Source: Candidatus Saccharimonadota bacterium
Lineage (GTDB): Bacteria; Patescibacteriota; Saccharimonadia; Saccharimonadales; UBA4665
Direction: 5' to 3'
DNA: 64,000 nucleotides
NCBI GenBank assembly: GCA_014377525.1
Contig: JACMPL010000017.1
Location: 1 to 64,000 of the forward strand
Position numbers and translations under genes: made by a program
Notes under the pieces: generated by a model
What the model was told of the DNA's origin: nothing
Seen by the model: only the letters and a program-made list of their open reading frames with translations
The model's database searches: none
In this document: positions 34,603-43,631 of the stretch, one piece after another
Numbering within the stretch: the stretch's first letter is position 1
Layout of the letters: each line of letters opens with the position of its first letter

Positions 34603-35127
34603 ATGGCATTAAAAAAATCCGAAAAAGATAGCGTTGTTGCCGAAGTTGCTGAGTTATTCAGTACTTCCAAAATGACAGTTATCGCTCAGTTCCAAGGTAC
34701 GACCGTGAAAGCTTTGCAGACACTTCGTAAGGATGCTAAGCAGAACGGAACCAAAGTTAAAGTCGTCAAGAACCGGTTAGTCATCAAGGCCATCCAGCAA
34801 AACGACACACTCAAAGGCGCTGACGTTAGTACGCTCCAAGGTATGCTTCTCTACGCTTTTAACAGCAATGACGAAGTTGCCGCAGCAACTGACCTCAACA
34901 ATTTCGCAAAGAAAAATCCAACGATTCAGTTCATCGGAGGTATCTCTGCCGAAGGCCTTTTTGTAGATGCTGCAAATATCAAAGCTCTGGCCGGCCTGCC
35001 TAGCAAAAATCAGCTTATCGCTGAAACAATTGCTATGTTACTGTCACCAGTTCACGATATTACCAATGCATTATCAGGTAATTTGCACGCCCTCCTCGAT
35101 GGTGTTGCAGATGCTAAAGCAGCTTAA
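34603..35127 (+). CDS. rplJ: 50S ribosomal protein L10
   Basis: 174 residues: MALKKSEKDSVVAEVAELFS, then the conserved KVVKNRLVIKAI and LQGMLLYAF region, GGISAEGLFVDAANIKALAG and the C-terminal helix that carries the L12 dimers. AGGAGACCTAC precedes ATG. It forms the base of the ribosomal stalk. It follows its own leader RNA and precedes rplL in the usual order. Confidence 0.96.
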   Translation: MALKKSEKDSVVAEVAELFSTSKMTVIAQFQGTTVKALQTLRKDAKQNGTKVKVVKNRLVIKAIQQNDTLKGADVSTLQGMLLYAFNSNDEVAAATDLNNFAKKNPTIQFIGGISAEGLFVDAANIKALAGLPSKNQLIAETIAMLLSPVHDITNALSGNLHALLDGVADAKAA

Positions 35128-35173
35128 GTCCTATTCCATAGGCGAATAATAATAATTTTAGGAGATCAATCCC

Positions 35174-35548
35174 ATGGCAGATTTAAAGAAAATTGCTGAA
35201 CAATTGACCGGTTTAACCGTTCTAGAAGTCAACGAATTAAAAACTATCTTAAAAGATGAATACGGCATTGAGCCAGCAGCTGCAGCTGTTGCCGTTGCTG
35301 GACCTGCTGGCGACGCTGCACCTGCAGAGGACGCTAAGAGCGAATACGACGTTATCCTGAAAGACGCCGGCGCTCAAAAAGTTGCTGTTATTAAGGCCGT
35401 TAAGGACATTACTGGTCTTGGTCTTGGTGAATCAAAGGCTCTCGTCGATAACGTTCCAAGCAAAGTGCTTGAAGGCGCTAAGACTGATGATGCCGAAGCT
35501 GCCAAGAAGACCCTCGAGGGTGCTGGCGCAACTGTAGAACTCGCTTAA
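35174..35548 (+). CDS. rplL: 50S ribosomal protein L7/L12
   Basis: 124 residues. The N-terminal dimerisation helix ([20 protein letters not shown]) is followed by an Ala/Gly-rich hinge (35-55) and a C-terminal factor-binding domain with [20 protein letters not shown] and [28 protein letters not shown] precedes ATG. It recruits translation factors on the stalk. Length and order are normal. Confidence 0.97.
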   Translation: MADLKKIAEQLTGLTVLEVNELKTILKDEYGIEPAAAAVAVAGPAGDAAPAEDAKSEYDVILKDAGAQKVAVIKAVKDITGLGLGESKALVDNVPSKVLEGAKTDDAEAAKKTLEGAGATVELA

Positions 35549-35573
35549 ACAACCGAGAATTACCGATATTTGA

Positions 35574-35602
35574 ATGAGAGCTGTCCAAGCGACAGCTCTC
35601 AT
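35574..35602 (+). terminator. hairpin after rplL
   Basis: ATGAGAGCTGTC (35574-35585), loop CAAGC, GACAGCTCTCAT (35591-35602): a perfect 12-bp stem 26 bases after the rplL stop. There is no T-run, so it may be a processing or 3'-end stabilising hairpin rather than a classical terminator. Confidence 0.6.
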
Positions 35603-35682
35603 GGCTCCACGTCAACCATCACCGAAGTGACAGCTCAAGATTAGCCGTTACCGTAACTATTAAGTTACTTAACAATTTAATT

Positions 35683-35711
35683 TTGACAGGCCGTACGTTT
35701 CGTGCTATTTT
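35683..35711 (+). promoter_or_regulatory. promoter of the 35757 gene
   Basis: TTGACA (35683-35688) and TATTTT (35706-35711), spacer 17. Initiation near 35718 leaves a leader of about 40 bases, which excludes the in-frame ATG at 35712 and supports ATG 35757. Confidence 0.65.
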
Positions 35712-35756
35712 ATGTGGAGTATAGGACATACAAACACTTATACGAGAGACCTTACT

Positions 35757-36266
35757 ATGGCAGATGTACCAGAAAAACAAATCAAAAGGTTACGAGCACT
35801 CATTCAGGAAGCTGAAACTAATTTAGCTGCCGCCACAGAACTACTAATTAGTCTTGTCGGTGACGATGAATTGATTGCTCCTGTCTCCCGCGAAGATACA
35901 CTCGGTAAAGTAATCGAGGGTGTTTTCGACGGCCAGAATATGGTAGGATCGGACTCCAAGACCTATCCAGTTCCAGCCAATTATGCCAGTAAGTCAAAGC
36001 TCGTACAGGGTGATATCCTCAAGTTAACCATCGCCGACGATGGAGCTTTTCTTTATAAACAAATCGGCCCGATTCCACGCAAACAAGTCGTCGGTGCTCT
36101 TAAACTTGAAAACGGTCACTACTTTGTCGATGTCAACGGTCGCAATTTCCGTGTTCTACTCGCTAGTGTCACCTACTTCAAAGCAAAGCCGGGCGATCAA
36201 GTCAGCGTCAACGTGCCCGAAGATGATTCTGCCGCCGAATGGGCTGCACTCGAAGCTGCTCTCTAA
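35757..36266 (+). CDS. 169-aa protein downstream of rplL
   Basis: Begins MADVPEKQIKRLRALIQEAE. An N-terminal helix or coiled coil (1-35) precedes a beta-rich domain (50-150) with VIEGVFDGQNMVGSDSKTYP, VQGDILKLTI and FKAKPGDQVSVNVPED, resembling an OB-like or small-barrel fold. The C-terminus is acidic. The upstream promoter decides the start. Its place next to the stalk genes and its promoter strength suggest good expression and perhaps a translation-related role, but no family is recognised. Confidence 0.7.
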   Translation: MADVPEKQIKRLRALIQEAETNLAAATELLISLVGDDELIAPVSREDTLGKVIEGVFDGQNMVGSDSKTYPVPANYASKSKLVQGDILKLTIADDGAFLYKQIGPIPRKQVVGALKLENGHYFVDVNGRNFRVLLASVTYFKAKPGDQVSVNVPEDDSAAEWAALEAAL

Positions 36267-36346
36267 CCTATTTTAATTCGCATTAAAACTTCATTAGAGC
36301 TTATTGTTCTCATGGTTATATATTTGTTTAATGCTATAACTGTTGC

Positions 36347-37027
36347 ATGAACTTACACCGCGCTAGCAAACAATCCGAATGGGCTGGTGTTTCTGAAGTT
36401 GAGCGAAATTGTTGGCAGCGAATTGCAGCTAAAACCAGCGGTGTCATAACGCCGGGCAATGCAGTCACAATCGGCGGGTTTGGTCTCGTCTTATCAGGAC
36501 TGCGCGATATGCGAAACGGTGATAAGAAATCAGGCTTCGCGAAAATAGCAGCTGGCCGTATTGCTGATCTGGTTGACGGTGCCGTTGCGCACCGTACCGG
36601 CACCAAAAGCCCAATTGGCGAGGGACTTGATGCCGCAACCGACAAAGTCGCTATGCTTCTGGCGCTACCGGTACTAGCTAGTACCGGCGAACTCCCTAGG
36701 TCGGCTGCAGCGACTCTAGCTGTGCGTGACGTAGCTTTTGCAAGTATCTCAGCCTTAGCTAAACAACGAGACCGCGAACTACATCCTAGTCTGGCTGGAA
36801 AACGAGCGACCTTCGAGCAGTGGCTGGCACTGAGTTTATATGCAAGCAGTGCAATGGCTGCCGAAGCAGGCCACCCCAATACCGCACAAAGCTTATACTA
36901 TCTTGGCCACATCGCATTTGGAGTAATGGCAGTGGAGAGTACTACTGCGTTCAACGATTATGCGCAGCAAGCATTTCGTGCTGAAATCGCACCTATTGCT
37001 GCGGACACCATCAACCCAAACGATTAA
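36347..37027 (+). CDS. CDP-alcohol phosphatidyltransferase-like protein
   Basis: A 226-residue protein containing the CDP-alcohol phosphotransferase signature D-G-x2-A-R-x8-G-x3-D-x3-D as DGAVAHRTGTKSPIGEGLDA-ATD, with the conserved Arg replaced by His. Hydrophobic stretches are short, so its membrane anchoring looks weaker than in PgsA or cardiolipin synthase. It would transfer a phosphatidyl group to an alcohol head group. An extended -10 (TGC-TATAAC) ends six bases before ATG 36347, suggesting a leaderless mRNA. Substrate unknown. Confidence 0.72.
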   Translation: MNLHRASKQSEWAGVSEVERNCWQRIAAKTSGVITPGNAVTIGGFGLVLSGLRDMRNGDKKSGFAKIAAGRIADLVDGAVAHRTGTKSPIGEGLDAATDKVAMLLALPVLASTGELPRSAAATLAVRDVAFASISALAKQRDRELHPSLAGKRATFEQWLALSLYASSAMAAEAGHPNTAQSLYYLGHIAFGVMAVESTTAFNDYAQQAFRAEIAPIAADTINPND

Positions 37028-37077
37028 CGTTATTCACAATATCTTTAGACCGCAGTTATCGCTATACTAGGAAGACT

Positions 37078-38649
37078 ATGGGGCAAGCATTATATCGTAA
37101 ATACCGCTCAAAAAGCTTGAGCGAAATTATTGGTCAGGAGCATATTACCAGCACTCTCGAACAAGCGCTTAAAACCGGTCGAATTTCTCATGCCTACCTG
37201 TTTACCGGGCCGCGTGGTACCGGTAAAACCAGTGTCGCTCGAATATTAGCTCATGAGATCAATAATCTACCCTATACCGATGACAGCGCGCACATGGATA
37301 TCATCGAAATCGATGCGGCCAGTAACCGGCGGATCGATGAAATCCGTGAACTACGAGAAAAAGTTTTCGTTGCGCCGACCAGCGCCAAATATAAGGTATA
37401 CATTATCGATGAAGTACACATGCTTACTAAAGAGGCTTTTAACGCACTTTTAAAGACATTGGAGGAGCCGCCAGCCCACGTCGTCTTTATTTTAGCCACT
37501 ACTGATTCACACAAATTACCGGCGACCATCGTCAGTCGAACCCAACGATTTATGTTCCGACCGGTCGAGCGGTCCAAAGTGATCGAACATCTTAAAGTGA
37601 TCGCCAAAGGCGAGGGAATTACGGTGAGTAACGAGGCGCTCGAACTGCTAGCCGAACACGGCGAGGGCAGTTTCAGAGATAGCATCAGCTTACTCGACCA
37701 AGCAGCCAATAAGGACGGCAAGCTCGAGCTCAGTGACGCCCAGCAACTGCTTGGCATACCGGCGCCAAGCGCTATTACAGCGCTGCTGGCAGGGCTGAGC
37801 GGAGCTACCGTGGCTCATGTTGTGAATCAGCTAACAAGTTTGTATGATCAAGGTTACCAGCCGTCGGCCATTGCTAAGCAAATAAGCAGTGAACTACGTT
37901 TACAAGTCGTTCAAAATAAGTTGCAACTACCGGTTGATACGGTGATGCGCCTACTGAGCGACTGTATTGATGTACCGTCGTCGTACGACCCGGAACGCTA
38001 CTTGGAGATTACCCTGCTGCGGGCGATTTCGATCGATGGGCCGGCACCCATACAGCGGGCTACGCCGGTGGTAGTAGTGCCGATTCCAGACTCTGCGCCC
38101 GCGCCCGCCGCCGTAATTACCGTTACCGCAGAGCCGGATGTCGAAGTTCCCGTAAAGCCCTCCACACTGGGAGTGGTACCCATGGCGCCCAAGCCAGCAA
38201 AAAATAGCGATGCACAAGTGCGCAAATCAGACGAGCAGCCGATTTCTATCGCAGCGCCGGAATCAGTTGCAGTAACGCCCACTGAGGCGGCCGGAAATAC
38301 TGTCGACGAATCATTGTGGCCGCAAATTCTTGGCTCGCTTAAGCAAAAATATAACACGCTATACGGCGTCGTACGAATGGCGGAACCGACTTTTAGTGAC
38401 AATAAACTGCAATTAGCTTTTACATTCGCTTTTCACCAGAAACGTATTAACGATGCCAAGAACAAAAAGATTATTGCCGATATCATCGAGGATTTGTCTG
38501 GACAATCGATACAAATCGAGGCAATTTACAGTAAAGAAGCCATTCCAAAAACCGTAACTGCTATCGCGCCAACGGCTAAAGGGACACCGGCAAACCCAGA
38601 CGATATCGCCGCAGTTAACAACATATTCGGCGGCGGAGAAATGATATGA
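37078..38649 (+). CDS. dnaX: DNA polymerase III subunit gamma/tau
   Basis: A 523-residue clamp-loader ATPase: YRKYRSKSLSEIIGQEHITS, Walker A FTGPRGTGKTSVARI, Walker B YIIDEVHMLTKEAFNALLKT-LEEPPAHVVF, and sensor 1 ATTDSHKLPATIVSRTQRF. The four-Cys zinc module normally found between Walker A and DIIEIDAAS is missing: here ILAHEINNLPYTDDSAHMD lacks cysteine. A Pro/Ala linker (340-400) leads to a tau-like C-terminal domain. TATACT ends nine bases before ATG without a Shine-Dalgarno. It loads the sliding clamp. Confidence 0.95.
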   Translation: MGQALYRKYRSKSLSEIIGQEHITSTLEQALKTGRISHAYLFTGPRGTGKTSVARILAHEINNLPYTDDSAHMDIIEIDAASNRRIDEIRELREKVFVAPTSAKYKVYIIDEVHMLTKEAFNALLKTLEEPPAHVVFILATTDSHKLPATIVSRTQRFMFRPVERSKVIEHLKVIAKGEGITVSNEALELLAEHGEGSFRDSISLLDQAANKDGKLELSDAQQLLGIPAPSAITALLAGLSGATVAHVVNQLTSLYDQGYQPSAIAKQISSELRLQVVQNKLQLPVDTVMRLLSDCIDVPSSYDPERYLEITLLRAISIDGPAPIQRATPVVVVPIPDSAPAPAAVITVTAEPDVEVPVKPSTLGVVPMAPKPAKNSDAQVRKSDEQPISIAAPESVAVTPTEAAGNTVDESLWPQILGSLKQKYNTLYGVVRMAEPTFSDNKLQLAFTFAFHQKRINDAKNKKIIADIIEDLSGQSIQIEAIYSKEAIPKTVTAIAPTAKGTPANPDDIAAVNNIFGGGEMI

Positions 38650-38688
38650 CGTACCTAATCGCAAAACATACGCTACAATGTGAATATC

Positions 38689-40083
38689 ATGAATTATAAG
38701 AAGCGGGAACCTCTTAAAAAGCCGGTACTATCGGGCCCACCACCTCAGAACACCGAGGCCGAAGCGTCGCTACTTGGCGCCATATTGATTGATACCGATG
38801 CGATCGTCAAAATCGCTGATAGTATTCAACCGAGTGATTTCTACGATGCTAAGCATGCCAAAATTTATGAAGCAATTTCAGCGCTATACGAGCGCCGCGA
38901 TGCAATCGACGTACTAACATTATCTGACCGGCTCAAAAACGACGGGTACCTCGATATGATCGGTGGACCAGCCTATTTAACGGAACTAACAAATTTCGTG
39001 CCGACTGCCTCGCATGTCGAACAGTACGCCGAGATCGTTGCCGAAAAAGCCCTTCGTCGCCGAATGATAACTGCCTCGCAGGAGATTGTTAGCCTCGGCT
39101 ACGACGAGTCCAAACAGCTCAAAGAGCTGATCGAAGAAGCTGAAACGACGCTATTTCAGGTCAGCCAACAACATGTCAAACAATCGGTGGTTAGCTTAGA
39201 AACCATTCTAACCGAAAGTTTTGAGCGTCTTGACGATTTACATAAGGACAAGAAACAAACGCGGGGCATCCCGACCGGTTACAAGGACCTCGATAATATG
39301 TTGGCCGGGTTCCAGCGGTCCGATTTGATTATTCTCGCCGCTCGCCCATCGATGGGCAAGACAGCTCTGGCGCTCAATTTTGCACACAACGTGGCAGTCA
39401 GTGCCAAAGAACCAGTATTGATGTTCAGCCTGGAAATGAGCAAAGAACAACTGGTTGACCGCTTGTTATCGATGGAGTCCGGCGTTGATGCCTGGGCGCT
39501 TCGCACCGGTAACCTAACTGACAGTGATTTCGAGAAAATCGGCCATGCCATGGGAACGTTATCGGAAGCTAAAATGTATATCGATGATACGCCGGGCATT
39601 ACGGTCAGTGATATGCGCACTAAAGCCCGCCGCGAGGCACATAATCAGCCGCTCGGCTTGATTGTCGTTGATTACTTACAACTGATGAGTGGCGGCGGTA
39701 AATTTGCGAATGAAGGCAACCGCGTGCAGGAAATCTCAGAAATTTCGCGTGGCCTCAAAGGCATCGCCCGCGAGCTAAATGTACCGGTGCTTGCGCTGAG
39801 CCAGCTAAGCCGTTCGGTTGAGAACCGCACGCCACAAATTCCGCAACTGGCTGATCTCCGCGAATCCGGTTCGATTGAGCAGGACGCTGATGTGGTTGCC
39901 TTTATTTACCGAGAAGAATACTACAATCCAGAGACTGACCGCAAGAAAATTACTGATATTCTGATCAAGAAGCATCGTAACGGGCCGACCGGTGGCGTCG
40001 AGCTATACTTTGACAACGAAAAACAGCGTTTCCGGTCGCTTGATACGCATCGGGGCGGCAGCGGTGACCCGTTTGATAACTAG
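38689..40083 (+). CDS. dnaB: replicative DNA helicase DnaB
   Basis: 464 residues from ATG 38689. A TACAAT -10 occupies 38674-38679, so the GTG at 38680 is too close to be the start. The N-terminal domain has PPQNTEAEASLLGAILIDTD. The RecA-like motor has LIILAARPSMGKTALALNFA (Walker A), LIVVDYLQLMSGGGKFANEG (Walker B) and QLSRSVENR. The C-terminal end has LIKKHRNGPTGGVELYFDNE. Length is normal and there is no intein. It unwinds DNA at the fork. It lies 39 bases after dnaX with its own promoter-like hexamer. Confidence 0.96.
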   Translation: MNYKKREPLKKPVLSGPPPQNTEAEASLLGAILIDTDAIVKIADSIQPSDFYDAKHAKIYEAISALYERRDAIDVLTLSDRLKNDGYLDMIGGPAYLTELTNFVPTASHVEQYAEIVAEKALRRRMITASQEIVSLGYDESKQLKELIEEAETTLFQVSQQHVKQSVVSLETILTESFERLDDLHKDKKQTRGIPTGYKDLDNMLAGFQRSDLIILAARPSMGKTALALNFAHNVAVSAKEPVLMFSLEMSKEQLVDRLLSMESGVDAWALRTGNLTDSDFEKIGHAMGTLSEAKMYIDDTPGITVSDMRTKARREAHNQPLGLIVVDYLQLMSGGGKFANEGNRVQEISEISRGLKGIARELNVPVLALSQLSRSVENRTPQIPQLADLRESGSIEQDADVVAFIYREEYYNPETDRKKITDILIKKHRNGPTGGVELYFDNEKQRFRSLDTHRGGSGDPFDN

Positions 40084-40205
40084 ACGACCATCAGGCGATC
40101 TTTACACGACGCTCAAACGATACTCTAAACTACAGGCTAGCCCGCTACGATTAGCAGCCAAGGGCTGAGTTTGGCATTTCGGATGTCCGCGCTATAATAC
40201 CACCA

Positions 40206-41402
40206 GTGAAAAAAATAAATATCCGCCAATTATTCGTGTCGTATTGGCGGCCAGCACTCATTATCAAAATTGGCGTTATTATCGCAGCCGGTCTCATGCT
40301 CTACCGGCTCGGTTCGCTAACAGGTGGACTGTCGGCCGGAGAGCAACTAGTCGGCCGTATGACGCTCGGTTGGCACGGTCTCTACGCCGACCCGTTTTAT
40401 TTGCCACTCAAGATAGTGCGATCGGTCATCTTCTTTGGTTTTAACCACCATGGTCAAACTATCATCCGGCTTGCGAACGTTATCGTGGGTCTTATTACTA
40501 TTGGAGCCTTTATTGGCCTTATAAAGAAATGGCATGGCAATCGGATCGCGTTACTGGCCGGGGTTTTATTCGCAACGACTACCTGGGTGTTGCAAGTCAG
40601 TCGGATCGCTAGTTACGATGTCGTCTACCTGGCGGCGCTACCATTGCTTTTACTGTCGCAGGCCCTGATTCATAAATCGACGAAGCCAGGGCGTTATATT
40701 TACGTCGCCGTCCTAGTGTGGGGTAGTTTGTTGTATGTTCCCGGTATGGTTTGGTTTATCGGACTGGCGCTGTTTTGGGAACGCCGAAATATTTTGGCAG
40801 CTTGGAGAGCGCAGCGGCTGTGGTGGCATAAAGCATTGCTGGGCGCTGCGAGTCTGTGGTGGCTTCCGCTTTTACTAATTCACTTACTCAGGTCATCTAG
40901 TAATGCCGCGACATGGCTTGGATTACCGTCAAAACTAGCTGACGCACCGGCGATCTTACACGCTACTTTGGCCGTACCATACCAGTTATTCGTCCGGGGT
41001 CCATTAGACCCGACACTGTGGCTCAGCCGATTGCCATTACTCGATATCGGATCGTTGGCGCTTCTGATTGTCGGCGCGTTCTTTTATTTAAGACATTTCC
41101 GGTCTACCCGTACGCAAATTTTAGCGAGTTACGCGGTTTTGGGCGCCGTCCTAATCGGGCTTGGAGGGGCTGTCAGCTTAAGTTTAGTCGTACCACTACT
41201 ATTTATTGCAGCGGCAACTGGCATAGCCGTCTTACTACATGACTGGCTTAAGACGTTCCCGGTTAACCCGATTGCTCGTAATTTCGGGGTAGTGCTGATT
41301 GCCTTACTAGTGCTTGCCAGTGGCTACTACAATCTCGATCGTTACTTTGTGGCCTGGCCAAATAGTACGCAGACGCAAGCTGTTTTTCGTTTGAAGCCCT
41401 AG
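40206..41402 (+). CDS. polytopic membrane protein, possibly GT-C glycosyltransferase
   Basis: 398 residues with about ten membrane helices. The first periplasmic loop contains LTGGLSAGEQLVGRMTLGWH-GLYADPFY and later QVSRIASYDVVYLAALPLLL. The overall layout resembles GT-C (PMT/ArnT-like) lipid-linked sugar transferases, but the usual acidic DE/DD pair in the first loop is only a Glu (AGEQ). Substrate unknown. The start is GTG 40206: TTGGCA (40171-40176) and TATAAT (40193-40198) place initiation at the start codon, so the mRNA is probably leaderless. Confidence 0.65.
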   Translation: MKKINIRQLFVSYWRPALIIKIGVIIAAGLMLYRLGSLTGGLSAGEQLVGRMTLGWHGLYADPFYLPLKIVRSVIFFGFNHHGQTIIRLANVIVGLITIGAFIGLIKKWHGNRIALLAGVLFATTTWVLQVSRIASYDVVYLAALPLLLLSQALIHKSTKPGRYIYVAVLVWGSLLYVPGMVWFIGLALFWERRNILAAWRAQRLWWHKALLGAASLWWLPLLLIHLLRSSSNAATWLGLPSKLADAPAILHATLAVPYQLFVRGPLDPTLWLSRLPLLDIGSLALLIVGAFFYLRHFRSTRTQILASYAVLGAVLIGLGGAVSLSLVVPLLFIAAATGIAVLLHDWLKTFPVNPIARNFGVVLIALLVLASGYYNLDRYFVAWPNSTQTQAVFRLKP

Positions 41403-41445
41403 CTTTGCTACAATATAAGTATTCCAACACATAAGGAGACCAACC

Positions 41446-41739
41446 ATGAGCCGATTTGACCAAGCTAAGATGTTAATGCGCGTAAAGAAAATTCAAAAAG
41501 AACTCCAGAAGCAAATTATTACTGTCGAGAAGGGTGATGGTGCCGTCAAGGTAGAAATTACTGGCGAACAAAAACTTAAGCGAGTTCATATCGATCCTAA
41601 AGCCGTCGACCTCGATGATATCGGTGAGCTAGAGCGTTGGATCGAAGACGCCGTTAAGGAAGCTATCGGCGAAAGCCAGCGAATTGCCGCCGAGAAGATG
41701 CAACCGATGATGGGCGCTCTGGGTGGCCTCGGTCTTTAA
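41446..41739 (+). CDS. ybaB: YbaB/EbfC nucleoid-associated protein
   Basis: 97 residues: MSRFDQAKMLMRVKKIQKEL, then GDGAVKVEITGEQKLKRVHI and ELERWIEDAVKEAIGESQRI with KMQPMMGALGGLGL at the end, the YbaB pattern. It forms a DNA-binding dimer. AAGGAGACC precedes ATG, and a TACAAT lies farther up (41409), so this mRNA has a real leader. It sits before recR, as in many bacteria. Confidence 0.93.
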   Translation: MSRFDQAKMLMRVKKIQKELQKQIITVEKGDGAVKVEITGEQKLKRVHIDPKAVDLDDIGELERWIEDAVKEAIGESQRIAAEKMQPMMGALGGLGL

Positions 41740-41938
41740 ATCATTTTCACGGGTTAGTTACCGTAAGAAGCGAGTCTGTGCAATCGTGTACGTACTAGCG
41801 GTGGTTGCGCTAAGCCTGCGTCTACAATCATCCGGTTTCCCAAGCTATGCAAAAGTTATTTTGATCGTGGGACTCATACTGTCGAGCGCCCTACTGAACG
41901 CTAACTTATTTTTTGACAAAAAGTCACACCGTTCATGA
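41723..41938 (+). CDS. small membrane protein between ybaB and recR
   Basis: 71 residues from GTG 41723, overlapping the end of ybaB by 17 bases and the start of recR by four bases. A basic N-terminus (SFSRVSYRKKR) leads to two hydrophobic helices (CAIVYVLAVVALSLRL and VILIVGLILSSALLNANLFF) and a basic tail. The overlaps suggest translational coupling. Function unknown. Confidence 0.6.
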   Translation: MASVFKSFSRVSYRKKRVCAIVYVLAVVALSLRLQSSGFPSYAKVILIVGLILSSALLNANLFFDKKSHRS

Positions 41939-42540
41939 ATATATTACCGCCAGCTCTCACTGATGTCATAGACGCCCTGGGTGCATTACCGGGTGTTGGG
42001 CCGCGCACGGCCGAGCGCTACGCCTACTACTTAGTGCGGCGCGATCCGTCATTATCGAGCGAACTTGCCGCCGCCTTGCAAAATTTACACAGCGGCATCG
42101 GTGTTTGCCAAAAAACATTCGCGTTAATTCCAGCCGACCAAACATTATCGGACCTCTACACTGACCCGCGGCGCGATAAAACAACGGTTGCGGTGGTCGC
42201 CGAACCGTTCGACATCATGGCACTCGAAAAAACCGGTCAATTCAACGGCACCTACCATGTACTGGGCGGCCTAATTTCGCCAATCGATGGCATTAGCCCG
42301 GAGCAGCTCCGAATTGCGCAGCTGACCAATCGAATCGACGAGGACGGCGTCGTGGAAATCATTTTAGCAACTAATGCTAGTGTCGAAGGCGAATCGACCG
42401 CACTATATATTCAGCAACAGATTGGCGACCGGTCAGTCAAAATTAGCCGGTTAGCTCGTGGCATACCGATCGGCCTTGATCTGGAGTATGCCGACCAAAT
42501 AACATTGGGTCGAGCCCTAGTAGGTCGCCAGACCTTGTAA
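41935..42540 (+). CDS. recR: recombination protein RecR, zinc finger degenerate
   Basis: 201 residues. The N-terminal helix-hairpin-helix has LGALPGVGPRTAERYAYYLV. The Toprim domain has VAVVAEPFDIMALEKTGQFN and YHVLGGLISPIDGISPEQLR, and GESTALYIQQ and RLARGIPIGLDLEYAD complete it. The C4 zinc finger normally before the Toprim domain is reduced to one Cys (GVCQKTFALIPADQTLSDLY). It acts with RecO/RecF in gap repair. It overlaps the preceding small gene by four bases. Confidence 0.93.
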   Translation: MNILPPALTDVIDALGALPGVGPRTAERYAYYLVRRDPSLSSELAAALQNLHSGIGVCQKTFALIPADQTLSDLYTDPRRDKTTVAVVAEPFDIMALEKTGQFNGTYHVLGGLISPIDGISPEQLRIAQLTNRIDEDGVVEIILATNASVEGESTALYIQQQIGDRSVKISRLARGIPIGLDLEYADQITLGRALVGRQTL

Positions 42541-42581
42541 TTTAATGGCCAAATAGCCAGTGTACCCGTACAATATAGACA

Positions 42582-43631
42582 ATGTACGAAAATATATCTG
42601 CCATCGATGCTCTCGTCAAAGCAGCCAAACGTATCCTATTAATCCAAGCCGATAATCCGGATGGCGATAGTCTTGGTAGCAGCCTGGCCCTTGAGCATAT
42701 TCTGTCCAAGATGGGCAAGGATGTTTACCTGTACTGCGGCGTCGATATTCCGGGCTACCTCAAATACGTACCTGGCTTCGACCGCGTCAACCAAGATTTT
42801 CCGACCAGCTTTGACCTAAGCATCATTGTTGACGCCTCGACGATGACCTTACTCGAAAAAATTCATGACGGGGGATACCATACTAAACTTGCCACTAAAC
42901 CGTGTATCGTGCTCGATCATCATGCAGTCGTCGAACGGCCAATCCATTACGCCACCGAAAGTATCATAGACTCATCACGGGCATCGGCCGGTGAACTTAT
43001 TTACTTGCTAGCCAAAGAACTTACTTGGCAAATGCCAATCGAGGCGCTGGACGCTATTACCGTTTCAATCTTGGGCGATACGCAAGGGCTGTCCAATCAA
43101 CTGACAACCGCTACGACCTATCAGGTAATGAGCGAAATGGTTGCGGCCGGTGTCAATCGGCCAAAAATTGAAGAAGCTCGCCGCGAACTCAGTAAAATGC
43201 CGATGTCAATCTTGCAGTATAAAGGACGGCTGTTAGCTCGAACCGAGTTTTTCCACGATGGCACGATCGCGACGAATACGGTGCCACAGCAAGAAATTAC
43301 CACGTTTAGTCCGCTGTACAATCCTGGGCCGCTCGTCCAATTCGATATGCTGCAAACGATCGGCGTCAAAATTGCCATCGTCTTTAAGTCGTACGATGAC
43401 GGCAAAATCACCGCTGCAATCCGCTGCAACGCCGGTTACGGTGTCGGCGGTATACTTGCCGAAAAATTTGGTGGCGGCGGCCATGCTTTTGCCGCCGGAT
43501 TCAAGACGATCGATGGCCGACCGTTCAACGTAATCAAATCAGAATGTATCGCTTACGCCAGTCAATTACTTAGCAACCTAACGCAGGCACCTATCGATGA
43601 AACTCCACAATACGCTTACTCGACAAATTGA
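42582..43631 (+). CDS. DHH phosphoesterase (NrnA-like)
   Basis: 349 residues with the DHH/DHHA1 layout: LIQADNPDGDSLGSSLALEH (motif I), LSIIVDASTMTLLEKI (motif II), CIVLDHHAV (DHH), VSILGDTQGLS (motif IV), and the C-terminal GGILAEKFGGGGHAFAAGFK of DHHA1. NrnA enzymes degrade short oligoribonucleotides and pAp. TACAAT ends seven bases before ATG with no Shine-Dalgarno. The end overlaps cysS by 35 bases, so they are co-transcribed. Confidence 0.88.
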   Translation: MYENISAIDALVKAAKRILLIQADNPDGDSLGSSLALEHILSKMGKDVYLYCGVDIPGYLKYVPGFDRVNQDFPTSFDLSIIVDASTMTLLEKIHDGGYHTKLATKPCIVLDHHAVVERPIHYATESIIDSSRASAGELIYLLAKELTWQMPIEALDAITVSILGDTQGLSNQLTTATTYQVMSEMVAAGVNRPKIEEARRELSKMPMSILQYKGRLLARTEFFHDGTIATNTVPQQEITTFSPLYNPGPLVQFDMLQTIGVKIAIVFKSYDDGKITAAIRCNAGYGVGGILAEKFGGGGHAFAAGFKTIDGRPFNVIKSECIAYASQLLSNLTQAPIDETPQYAYSTN

